Shown here piece after piece: positions 1 to 8,314 of a stretch of DNA of 10,812 nt. This DNA is from Zelonia costaricensis (lineage: Eukaryota; Euglenozoa; Kinetoplastea; Trypanosomatida; Trypanosomatidae): positions 1 to 10,812 of the forward strand of contig JASAOO010002836.1 in the NCBI GenBank assembly GCA_030849075.1, in the 5' to 3' direction. The translations under genes were made by a program, and so were the position numbers. The notes below the pieces were generated by a model. It was not told where the DNA came from. It saw nothing but the letters and a program-made list of their open reading frames with translations, and searched no databases. The first letter of the stretch is position 1. Each line of letters starts with the position of its first letter.

Positions 1-261
1 AGCCCAACAAGCACGCACACATCGCGTGGTCACTCTTGCAACACACAGCATTGACCACTCCCCCCACCCCCGCCCACCACCACCACCACCACTCCGGCCC
101 TGAGCCGCTCTGCACTGCGGTGACGGCCATGCAAGTTCAGTCGACTCACCCGTTGTGACGTGAAGCAGGAAATACATGAGAAGTGGCACGCGCAAACACA
201 CACACAAACACACACACACACACACACGCACACGCACACCTTGTGAGACACCGCAACGACG
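1..261 (+). other. Spacer and probable 5' leader of the RH-domain gene
   Basis: No gene is seen here. The stretch holds a C-rich, CCA-repeat-rich tract at about 57-100 followed by AG at 103-104, a possible but weak spliced-leader acceptor, and the CA microsatellite at 193-239. A leader starting at 104 would carry two ATGs before the chosen start: one at 129 opening a 9-codon ORF, and one at 176 opening a long overlapping frame. An AG at 182-183 would leave the ATG at 262 as the first. The true acceptor cannot be fixed by eye. Confidence 0.5.
193..239. repeat. CA microsatellite (imperfect)
   Basis: Imperfect (CA)n with CAAA and CG interruptions, ending about 22 bases before the ATG at 262. 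Such repeats are common in Leishmania spacers and are likely to vary in length between strains. Confidence 0.9.
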
Positions 262-3168
262 ATGCAGGACGGCACATCCGCACGCCCTGCGCCACCCTTG
301 CACGTTGTGGGAGACGCGGCGCACAGTCCCACCGCACACCTCTACCGCACCATCTCTTCAATTCGAACGATATTGGGACATCATCGGCAAGAAGAGCACC
401 ATCAGGGCGAGGAGAACACGAACGGGTGCGCTGCTGCGCAGGAGTCGAGCTCCCGCAGCGGGGCGGCACAAGAAGCACTACCACCAGCTCGGCATGGTGG
501 ACATCAGCGCACTGCAGTCGAGCTGCGTCGCTTGGACTTCCTCGCGGCGTGGGCGCAGCGCGTACTCGCCGCCTACGAGCCCCGAGCTTGTTCCTCCTCA
601 CCCACCAGCGCGAGTGACCTGCTGCCCACCACCACTACCACTACCCTGCCCTGTGCGACAGGTCCAGCACAGCCTGACACTGCATTCGCTGAGCAGATGG
701 CGAAGGAGGAGGCGGTGCGTACGCTGCCGGTCGAGCGGCGCCTGAGCTTCCCGGGCGGCTACTCGTACGCCCACGCGAGTGCGACGGCGGCATCGGCGCG
801 CCTGCACACCCACGCGTCGATGCACGATCTCACCGGCACGGCCGCGGCGCTGCCTTCGTCTTCGGAGGGCGGCTCCACCGGTGGTGCGTGCGACGCCGCG
901 GCGGCGGTCACGCAGCCCGCGACGATGACGGCGGCGGCGCTGCTGCACAACGCGTCGTTGCTCACGCGGGCGCCGCCACCGCCCATCGTCTCGCGCGGCC
1001 GCCCGCCGCTCTGTCGCGTGGTTGGCGCCGCCTTCGACGTGCCCGCCACCCGCGCCGCGCAGTCCGCCGTGCTCGCCGCGCAAGGCGGGTGTTGTGCGCG
1101 CTGCGGGGTCGAGCTGCAGCTCCTGCCGTCCCCGCTCATGGGGTGGATCGTGTCGGTCTCGCAGCGCCTTGCGGCGTGCATGACCGCGCCGTGTGTGATG
1201 TGCACCTGTGGACGGCGGCGCGGCGCCGCTTCTGCAGAGGACGTTAATACCGACAGCGGTGGTGCGGGGATGTGCGCCTCGTGGTGCTGCGGCTGCGGCT
1301 GTCGGTGTTGTGGCGATGGCGTGGATGTGCGCTCCCATTCCGACGCCGCGTCATCGACGTCCTCTGCGGCCTCCGACAGCGACGCGGACGAGCGCGCCTC
1401 TGCCGGCGGCGTTGGTGGCATCGGCGCGGGGAGGCCCGCCCTCGCCCTCGCGCCGCGCGTCGGGGGCGACGACGACGCAGCGGACGACGCGTCGAGCGGC
1501 GCGGCCAGCGAGCGCGACCAGCTGCTGGGCGGTGCCCCTGCGCACGCGCCGCACCGGACCCGCCGTCCTCGCCGTGGCCGCAGCACCGCGAGCGTCGTGT
1601 ACGACCCTGTGACGGAGCGGGTCACGGTACTGCCCGCACCGCGCTCAGCCCGCACCGTCACGGCGCATGCATCGCGCAGCACGTCCATCCGTGTGGCCTC
1701 GCCGCGCCGCTCCGCCGAGGCGTTCGAGTTCTGCGCGTACGAGGGCCACTACCTCTGCACCCGGTGCTTCCACGCCCCACACGGCGGCAGCGGTGACTGG
1801 CTGGGCGCCGCTGCGTCGCGGCGACGGCATCCGGCGCTGGCGGCGCCGAGCACGCGCTACATCGACCGCGACGGGTGGCAGCCGCGCGATGCGGCGACGG
1901 AGGCGGAGGCGGGCGGCGCGGAGTCGCCGGTGCGCGCGGCGGTGGTGCGGGCGTCGGAACACTTGCAGGAGTGGTGGCTCACGCGGCACCTTGCGCAGCC
2001 CACCCCGTCCGAGAGCACCTTTGAGGCGACAGCGAGTCGCACGTCCAGTCACCTCGAGCATCCCCTGCAATCCGATCGCCGCCGCCACCCGCCTCCTGCG
2101 CCGCACAGCCTCGATGCGCAACACGCACCGGCCAGCCTCCGCGTCCTCCCCGCGCACGTGCTGCATCACTGGGACTTCACCCGCTACCCTGTCTCCGCCG
2201 CGGCAGCCGCTGCGCTGCAGCGCCGCAGCTCTCCTGGTGGCTACGGCAGCGGCTGCGATGCGGGTACGGACTGCGCGGACGCGCGGGAGAGCGGCTTGCT
2301 GATGCCGGCAGCTAGCTTTCCCCGACACCCGCACACTGCGCGGGGCGGTCCCGAGACGCGGCGAGCGGGCGCGGCGGGCGGTGAGGACGGGCAGACGTGG
2401 TGGACGCCACCTGAGCTGTACGACATCACCGCCATCAACCCGGCGCTGTACACCAGCGTCCCCGCACTGGCGGCGGCTGCGCGGCTGCGGCAGCGGCTGA
2501 GCCTGCTGCACGCGCAGGCGTGGTGGTGCCCTGCATACCGACGCGAGCTCTGGACCACCTCGCGAGGGCCGTCGCGTCGGCCGCCGCCGCGTCACGTGCA
2601 CGCCACAGCACCCGCTTCGTCGCCGAGCCCCGCGCGGGGCGGCGCGGTCGGCGCAGTCGACGGCGACGACGGCGGCGGGGTGGACGAGGGTGCGACGCCC
2701 CCGCCGCTCTCCCTCTCTGTCGCCTCGTCGTCGCATCACGCGGAGACGACCTCCCTCCTCGCGGCCGCGGCGCCGCGCGATGCTCCGCGTCTCTCGGACG
2801 AGGAGTCGGGGCGGTGCTCGCCCGTCGCGCTGGCAGGAGTCGCTGGAGCGCCGTCGTGTGGGCGGGGCTTTGCGCGACGCCGCTACTTGGTGGAGCGGGC
2901 GGAGGGGTGGTCGCTGCAGGACCTGCACCGTCTCACCTCCCCCCATCCGACAACAGCCGCCACAGCCGCAGCCGCAGCGCCGTCCTCCCTGCATTCCTCC
3001 GCCGAGTCGGCGTCGCTGTCGGCGGCATCGCCGCTGCTGCTGGTGGAGCTGCAAGACATCTTCGAGGCGATGCGCGCCCACGTGAGCGGCTGCGCCGTCT
3101 GCTCCGCACAGTGCCGCGGGCTCGGCGTGGGCGGACTGCCGCTGAGCAGCGTCGTATGCCGTGACTAG
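262..3168 (+). CDS. Rubicon-homology (RH/DUF4206) zinc-binding domain protein, divergent
   Basis: A 968-residue protein with no signal peptide or membrane segment evident. Conserved islands occur in RH-domain order: C278-x2-C281; F490-E-F-C491 with C499, C502 and H504; W637-D-F639 inside a 'LPAHVLHHWDF' segment; E718-L-Y-D-I then I725-N-P-x-L-Y730 and a basic/leucine helix to about 749, C756; Y875 to L888 ('WSLQDL'); H940-V-x2-C944-x2-C947 with C951. Known of the family: in Rubicon, Pacer, PLEKHM1 and DEF8 this zinc-rich fold binds GTP-RAB7 on late endosomes and autophagosomes. A similar role here is inference. Low-complexity Ala/Ser/Arg/Asp inserts, 65 to about 200 residues long, split the islands, and an extra Cys cluster lies at 306-350. 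The protein ends at 968, soon after C951, without the last zinc knuckles of typical members. The start is uncertain: M1 and M146 (position 697) are the only early in-frame Mets. Coding-like residues 86-107 favour M1. A RING-type finger was considered and fits less well. Confidence 0.8.
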   Translation: MQDGTSARPAPPLHVVGDAAHSPTAHLYRTISSIRTILGHHRQEEHHQGEENTNGCAAAQESSSRSGAAQEALPPARHGGHQRTAVELRRLDFLAAWAQRVLAAYEPRACSSSPTSASDLLPTTTTTTLPCATGPAQPDTAFAEQMAKEEAVRTLPVERRLSFPGGYSYAHASATAASARLHTHASMHDLTGTAAALPSSSEGGSTGGACDAAAAVTQPATMTAAALLHNASLLTRAPPPPIVSRGRPPLCRVVGAAFDVPATRAAQSAVLAAQGGCCARCGVELQLLPSPLMGWIVSVSQRLAACMTAPCVMCTCGRRRGAASAEDVNTDSGGAGMCASWCCGCGCRCCGDGVDVRSHSDAASSTSSAASDSDADERASAGGVGGIGAGRPALALAPRVGGDDDAADDASSGAASERDQLLGGAPAHAPHRTRRPRRGRSTASVVYDPVTERVTVLPAPRSARTVTAHASRSTSIRVASPRRSAEAFEFCAYEGHYLCTRCFHAPHGGSGDWLGAAASRRRHPALAAPSTRYIDRDGWQPRDAATEAEAGGAESPVRAAVVRASEHLQEWWLTRHLAQPTPSESTFEATASRTSSHLEHPLQSDRRRHPPPAPHSLDAQHAPASLRVLPAHVLHHWDFTRYPVSAAAAAALQRRSSPGGYGSGCDAGTDCADARESGLLMPAASFPRHPHTARGGPETRRAGAAGGEDGQTWWTPPELYDITAINPALYTSVPALAAAARLRQRLSLLHAQAWWCPAYRRELWTTSRGPSRRPPPRHVHATAPASSPSPARGGAVGAVDGDDGGGVDEGATPPPLSLSVASSSHHAETTSLLAAAAPRDAPRLSDEESGRCSPVALAGVAGAPSCGRGFARRRYLVERAEGWSLQDLHRLTSPHPTTAATAAAAAPSSLHSSAESASLSAASPLLLVELQDIFEAMRAHVSGCAVCSAQCRGLGVGGLPLSSVVCRD

Positions 3169-3502
3169 AGCGACAGGCACGCACCAGCGGAATGATGGAG
3201 CACAGAGTTGGAGTACATCGGGTAAGCGCACGGCGGAGGAGAGGAGGCCTGCGCGAGTGCGCCACCCTCCCCTGTCTTCTTTCTCCCACTGCCCACGTAC
3301 GCCCTCGTGCCCCTCCCCCCCCCCACTGTAGCCGCCGCCTCTTCTCTCCCCGCACGCGAGCCGTGTGAAGGGTGATGCGGACGTCGTGCACGCGCGTCTC
3401 GCACCCCCTCCTCCGCGTGCCGGCATGCGGTGTGCCACGCTCAACGCACGCGGCGTCGCGCGCGTTGCGGGAAGCAATAGCGAGGGAGAGCGCGATGGAA
3501 GA

Positions 3503-3539
3503 ACACACACACACAAACGCCAAACACACACACACACAC
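3503..3539. repeat. CA microsatellite (two blocks)
   Basis: Two (CA)n blocks split by a short CAAACGCCAAA segment. A smaller related CA block follows at 3714-3730. It is probably in the 3'UTR of the RH-domain gene. Confidence 0.9.
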
Positions 3540-5260
3540 GTGACGGCGAGGCAGGCTGCATCCCCGCTGCGTGAGCAACCACGTCGCAGGGGGTGCGGAG
3601 GAGGAGCAGAGGGAGTTGGCACACTGCGGGGACTGGCTAGCGGAGTCGCCGTGCCGTCCTCCCCTCCCCTCCCCCAAACAAGATGCTGGGCCACTACAGC
3701 ACGATCCCGCGTGACACACACACACGCACACATCCCGTTCCTCGTGCGTGCATCAAGGTGCGTGTCCGAGTGTGACGCCGTTCTTCGCCTCTTGCCCCCT
3801 CTCACTCCCCCCTCCCCCCTTCCCCTCGCTCCCCTTCTCCGCTCATATCGGCAACCCAACAAAACGACGCGCCGCTCCGTGGGTTGTTGCGAACTCGGTG
3901 ACGCCGACTCGTTTCGCATCTCAACAACCCCCCCCTTCAAATACACGTCGTGCCGCTCTGCTCTCGGCTGTTGTGGTTTATACGTCAACAAATACACGCG
4001 TGCGTGCGCTTGTGCGTGGGCCTGTGTGGTACACACCTCTGCCAGCTGCTCTATCGGCACGCACCCCTTTCCCACCATCCCCCACACCTCCTCCTCCTCC
4101 TCCTCCAACACACATACACACCCCGCCTCACGTTTCTCGAGTTCGGCGAACACCGACTCCAACAACACAGAGAACAGAAAAGAAAAGTCTCTCGTCTCTT
4201 CGTTTATCTTTAACAGACCTCCTCCCTCCACCTCCTCCCGCTACGCTCCGAGCACCGCTGTCGTGCGTCACCGAGACACGCCCACCTCGACCTCGTCTCC
4301 AGCCTCAACCCCCTTCCCCGCGCACAACCCGCTTAGAGAGTAAGAAAATAAAACAGGAGAAATTCACTCGAAGTGAGAGAGAGCGCGCAACGCAGTCGTC
4401 CCTGCGGCCCTCCCTCCCCTTCCCCCCCCCCCCACACTCACGTGCTTGTTACTTCCAGCCACCTCTCCTCCCCCTTCTCCCCCTCCCCCCGCACCGGCAC
4501 CTGTCGGCACCTGCGTACAAGTGCGCCGTCGCCGCGTCGCTCTCTGCCACACTCCCTGCTCTTCTTCCTTTTTGTCTTTCTCTTGTCTTTCCACATCCAC
4601 GTCCCCCCCAAAGAGTGCCGAGCAAGCTGCGTCTACCCGCATCACCGCCACCACCACCTCCGACGTCCCGCTACTCCGCTCTCCCTGCCTCCCCATCTAC
4701 TTCTCCACCGGTCTCGTACTCTTCCCATCCTCCACCCACTGGCGTGCTCTGTGTGCGCGTGTGTGTGGACGTGTCCTCTGGCCGCTCCTCTGCCTTCCCC
4801 GGTGTATCCCCCCTTTCGTGTTATCATCTCCGCAATTCTCTAGGTACCTCGCGTGCACGTGTGTGCGTGTGTGTGCGTTCGCGTCTCGGTGAAGAGAATT
4901 GCCAGCACTCTGCTGCATTCTGATCTGCTGGTCGTCTCGACTCCCTCTTCACCTTCTGCGTCCGCCACCCCGCCCCCTACTTTCATCGTCCTTCTCCCAG
5001 GACTTCTCACGCGCACCTCCGACTCCCTCCGCTGCTCGCTCTCTCTCTTCTTTTCCTTTTATGTGTGCCGAACCCCCACACCACCCGCCTCGAGACCTTC
5101 ACTTGCCTGCGTCGGTGTCTGCGCCCACCGCACCCGCCCTCCTCCCTCCCCGCTCTGTCGGTTGCCGCTGTTTACGAACCCCATTTTCCCTCCCCACTTG
5201 CTCGTGGTTCCTGTTGTGTGCGGCGTAGTCTACAAAGGCTTTGGCTTGTGCTTCTCGGTA

Positions 5261-5287
5261 GTGTGTGTGTGTGTGTGTGTCTGTGTG
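5261..5287. repeat. GT microsatellite upstream of FA2H
   Basis: Ten GT units followed by CTGTGTGG. It sits just before the AG-free C-rich stretch that ends at the acceptor candidate 5356-5357, so it is probably intergenic and not in the mature FA2H leader. Confidence 0.9.
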
Positions 5288-5478
5288 GCTGTCCGTCGTC
5301 TCCCCTCCGGCGACCCTCACCCTCACCCCCCCCTTCCCCCACCTGCCGTACTACTAGAGTTCCGTTCATCTTATTTTTACTTTCCTCTTTGTCGCACGGT
5401 TGTGCCTGTGCCCCGTTGGCCTCTTTGCTTCCCTCGCCCGTATTGTGTTTGCCCGCGTCCCGAGTTCGCTGTGGGCAG

Positions 5479-5551
5479 CACCGCACCCGCTTCGCCGGTC
5501 TCGTCGCCCGCTCCCCCTCCCCCCCTCCCCCCTCCGCCACGCTACTCGAAG
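5479..5551 (+). promoter_or_regulatory. Candidate spliced-leader acceptor for FA2H
   Basis: A pyrimidine tract at about 5505-5538 is followed by the first AG at 5550-5551; there is no other AG from 5479 to 5549. The resulting leader is 86 nt with no ATG before 5638. An equally good alternative is the AG at 5356-5357, preceded by an AG-free stretch from 5262, giving a 280-nt leader that is also free of ATG. A third AG at 5628-5629 lies too close to the start codon to be preferred. Trypanosomatid acceptors are typically the first AG after such a tract. Confidence 0.5.
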
Positions 5552-5637
5552 GGCGGCCTGTGACGCACGCGCTCTCCCACTCCCCCTCGTCTCCGTCGCA
5601 TCCCCTTCGGACTTCGTGGCCTGCCTAAGAGCCCGCG

Positions 5638-7044
5638 ATGCCCGTGACGACGACCAGCACCAACTCTGAGGCGGCGGCCGCCGCGGCAGCGACGGCGCCG
5701 AAGCTGCTGAAGGAACACTTTTCAGTTGACCCCACGTCTGGGCAGATGGTGTTCGTGAACGCTGCCGCCTTCCAGGGCTACGCGGATGGCCGGTCCGAGC
5801 AGTACGAGCAGGAGAAGAAGCAGCTCGGCAAGGTGACGGCGCCGGCGCCGTGCGTGTACATCTACAAGGGCTCCGTGTACGACGTGACAGAGTTCACCAA
5901 CGCCCACCCGGGCGGTGGGCAGATCATGCTGGACTACCACGGCAAGGACGTGACGCAGGTCTTTCACGATGAGTACAACTTCCACGCCCACACCAACAGC
6001 GCGCTGAACATGTTGCTGCAGTACCGCGTCGGGGCGGTGCGCCGCGTCGAGAGCACGATGTCGGGTGAGATCGGCGAGTTCGAGAACTACCAGCGCGAGG
6101 AGCTCACGGCGTACCCGCACATGACGGTGCGGGAGATGGTCTACAACGACTTCACGATCCGGCGTGATCGGGGGCTGGTGTGGCAGGTGATGTTCCTCAG
6201 CCTGCCGCAGTACATGCACATGATCAACACTCCCATCTACGTCCCGTACTGCCGCCTGTTCGACTACAGCATCGTCGAGTTCTTCTCGCGCACCAAGTAC
6301 TGGGTGGTCATGGTGCTGTGGCTGCCGCTCAGCTTCTTCTGGACGATGCGCGGCGTGCTGCGCGACAACACGCAGATCGATGCGACGTGGGGCAGCCGCT
6401 TCGACAAGTACCTGTACTACCCCAACCGCAACTGGGTCTTCCAGAACTACCCTGCGGCGGTGACGCCGGCGATGTCGTCGTACATCTCCGCGGGGACGGC
6501 GGCGGACCCAGCGGCGGTGGCCGAGGCGCAATTCGCGCATGCCGCGGAGATCAACGAGTTCAGCCCGCTGAACGTGCTGGGCTTCTTCCTCTTCGGCGTC
6601 TTCCTCTGGACCTTCATGGAGTACTGCATCCACCGCGTCGTCTTCCACTTCGAGCGCGCCATTCCTGAACCGCTCTTCGACAACCCGCTCTGCAAGTTCG
6701 CGCACCTGCTGCTCCACGGCATCCACCACATCATCCCGATGGACCCCGATCGCCTCGTCTTCCCGCCCGCGCTCTTCGTCGTGGCCAGCACGGCCATCTA
6801 CAACGGCTACGGCTACCTGATGACCGGCAGCTGCCTCGACATCGTCGCCGGCGGCGTGGTGCTCGGCTACGTGCTGTACGACGAGATTCACTTCCTGATC
6901 CACCACATGGACCCCACCGACTTCTACTTCAAGGACCTGAAGAAGTACCACCACGCACACCACTACGTCGACGACACGCGCGGTTACGGCATCAGCGTCA
7001 AGTTCTGGGACATCGTCTTCGGGACTGCGTGCAAGAAGAACTAA
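5638..7044 (+). CDS. FA2H: Fatty acid 2-hydroxylase (cytochrome b5-fused, Scs7/FA2H family)
   Basis: The enzyme adds an R-hydroxyl at C-2 of long-chain fatty acids destined for ceramide, which in Leishmania feeds inositol phosphorylceramide. It acts in the ER membrane with electrons passed through its b5 haem. Seen: residues 65-133 form a cytochrome b5 domain with H90-P-G-G93 and a second haem ligand, probably H118 in 'HTNSA'. The hydroxylase part carries the metal-binding histidine boxes: H332/H337, H356/H360/H363/H364 followed by 'PxDPDRLVFPP', H418/H422/H423, and H438/H439/H441/H442, then 'GYGIS..FWD' at 449-458. Hydrophobic segments lie near 221-237, 313-331, 378-398 and 402-414. At 468 residues it exceeds yeast Scs7 (384) and human FA2H (372): about 60 extra N-terminal residues, with an Ala run at 12-18, and an Ala-rich loop at about 272-305. 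The C-terminus CKKN is not a standard KKxx signal. The start is the first ATG after both acceptor candidates. All catalytic motifs look intact. Confidence 0.95.
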   Translation: MPVTTTSTNSEAAAAAAATAPKLLKEHFSVDPTSGQMVFVNAAAFQGYADGRSEQYEQEKKQLGKVTAPAPCVYIYKGSVYDVTEFTNAHPGGGQIMLDYHGKDVTQVFHDEYNFHAHTNSALNMLLQYRVGAVRRVESTMSGEIGEFENYQREELTAYPHMTVREMVYNDFTIRRDRGLVWQVMFLSLPQYMHMINTPIYVPYCRLFDYSIVEFFSRTKYWVVMVLWLPLSFFWTMRGVLRDNTQIDATWGSRFDKYLYYPNRNWVFQNYPAAVTPAMSSYISAGTAADPAAVAEAQFAHAAEINEFSPLNVLGFFLFGVFLWTFMEYCIHRVVFHFERAIPEPLFDNPLCKFAHLLLHGIHHIIPMDPDRLVFPPALFVVASTAIYNGYGYLMTGSCLDIVAGGVVLGYVLYDEIHFLIHHMDPTDFYFKDLKKYHHAHHYVDDTRGYGISVKFWDIVFGTACKKN

Positions 7045-7165
7045 AGCAGGCACATCATGACGAGGCTGGTCCTGGTGAGGTGCTCGAGGAGCGCGCTGCG
7101 GAAAGCGAGTCAGGGAGGCGGCGAGTGCGGCTGGGACACATGGGCAGAGCGCAGAAGTGATACAC

Positions 7166-7276
7166 AGAGGAGGAGGAGGAGGAGGAGGGGGCCCATGTAC
7201 CGGCGCCATATGCAGGTGCCTGCGTGACTTCTCGCAGCCCCCCCCCCCCCCTCCTCCTCCCCCTCCTCCCTCCTCT
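7166..7276 (+). repeat. Potential long hairpin in FA2H 3'UTR
   Basis: The left arm 7166-7191 is (AGG)n ending in five G. The right arm 7247-7276 begins with five C and continues as imperfect (TCC)n ending TCT. The first 14 bases next to the loop pair perfectly, and the rest pairs with one mismatch and a few bulged bases. The 55-base loop contains an inner inverted repeat, GCAGG at 7212-7216 and CCTGC at 7219-7223. A run of 14 C occupies 7238-7251. It begins 122 bases after the FA2H stop, so it should be in the mature mRNA. Confidence 0.6.
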
Positions 7277-8110
7277 ACTCCACCTCCTTTCTTGCCCTTC
7301 GTCTGGCCTTCAGGTTGTGATGGGTGGCTGAGGGTAACAGCCCTCGCGCTGATCGACCTGCGAGTGCGCTCGACGCTCCCCTTCCCCTCCTCACACCCGA
7401 CGTGACACCCACCTCGGCGTGGTTGTGTGCGGTGACAATAGGAGCAGCAGCAGCAGCCTTCCCCCGCGCACACCCTTTCCCGGTTCATCGACGAATGCGA
7501 TACTGCCCCACTCCCGCGCGCGCTCTGTCTGCTGCCTTGAGTCTGCGCACCTCGCTCGGGTCTTTCCTAGCTCCCCTTCCACTCCCTCCGTGAACGCGCC
7601 GATGTCCGGCTGCTGTCGCCTCTCCCGCTTTCCTCAATCCGCTTTTTTGATTTCTGGTCTCTCTCACGTGGTGCGCTCAGCTGCTCGGCGCATGTGCGCA
7701 TGTGCGTGTGTGCGTGTTTGGATGTGTCTGAGCGCTTTATCTCTCCCTACCTTTCTTTTTTTTATCAGCGCCTGCGCGAGGGTGCTAGTTTGCGCGTGAG
7801 TTTCCAAGGCGTCGCCTGCAGCGTGGCAGCTGGTGGTGATGGTAGGTCGAGTTGCTGCGTCTGTGCGTCTATCGCCTCTCACTTCTCCTGCCTCCCTTTT
7901 CCGTGCACTCTTTCCACCGTACTTATTTGCTGTTGCGGTTCTTGCGGATGTTGCTGATGTCGATGATAATGCTGATGATGGTGCTTTTCGTGTATTCGCC
8001 ATGTCCATGCCCTCCCCCCTCTCGCTCGTGCGACAACCGTGTGAAGGTGTCGTGGATACGTGACCTGTGCGCTTGACCACTACACCCACTACTTCTCTCT
8101 CCCTTCTTCA

Positions 8111-8131
8111 ACACGCACACACACACACACG
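8111..8131. repeat. CA microsatellite
   Basis: (CA)n block with one CG interruption. Its complement occurs about 190 bases downstream as the GT blocks at 8315-8367, so the two could pair in a transcript. Confidence 0.85.
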
Positions 8132-8314
8132 CGTACGCAGTGTTCCCCTCTCGTCTCGACTCCCCCCCCCCCACCCTTCACGTGGCTCCCTTCCTCCTCC
8201 CCGCCCACCTGCCTCCGTCAGTGTTCATTTTAAAGCATCAGCTCGGGCACCTAACGCTGGTTCTCTGGGGAGGGGAGGGGGGCGGTTCGCTTGTTCTATG
8301 TTGTCGCACGGTAA

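Larger units (their letters stand above)
3169..5637 (+). other. Intergenic spacer: RH-gene 3'UTR and FA2H 5' leader
   Basis: No supported gene. Open frames here are rich in Pro/Ser/Thr/His and follow the repeats, not coding bias. A purine block at 3235-3247 is followed by a pyrimidine block at 3262-3287. CA repeats lie at 3503-3539 and 3714-3730. A (CTC)n run sits near 4086-4108. A-rich islands at 4161-4188 and 4336-4365 could lie near poly(A) addition sites. From about 4380 to 5550 the + strand is overwhelmingly C and T, with a run of 12 C at 4422-4433 and a GT repeat at 5261-5287. Acceptor candidates for the downstream gene lie at 5356-5357 and 5550-5551. Confidence 0.8.

Noticed and set aside
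193..239. CA repeats as possible CRISPR or tandem gene repeats
   Set aside because: They are plain dinucleotide microsatellites with no spacers between constant repeats.
1645..3624. 659-codon open frame on the - strand opposite the RH gene
   Set aside because: Arg/Ala-rich low-complexity translation caused by the high GC of the + strand gene, with CA repeats read as Cys-Val runs at its N-terminal end.
3372..4343. 323-codon + strand open frame between the two large genes
   Set aside because: It reads through CA repeats and C/T tracts, lacks codon bias and shows no domain.
3748..4923. 391-codon + strand open frame rich in Pro/Ser
   Set aside because: It results from the pyrimidine-rich spacer, where stop codons are rare. 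Overlapping open frames in the other two phases look the same.
5722..7488. 588-codon open frame on the - strand opposite FA2H
   Set aside because: It is the antisense shadow of a GC3-rich gene. Its translation is a run of V/H/A/E/R/D residues with no domain, and the + strand has full catalytic motifs.
7951..7980. GATG-rich motif resembling C/D snoRNA boxes
   Set aside because: A TGATGA-like C box is present, but no CTGA D box follows at snoRNA distance and no terminal stem is visible.
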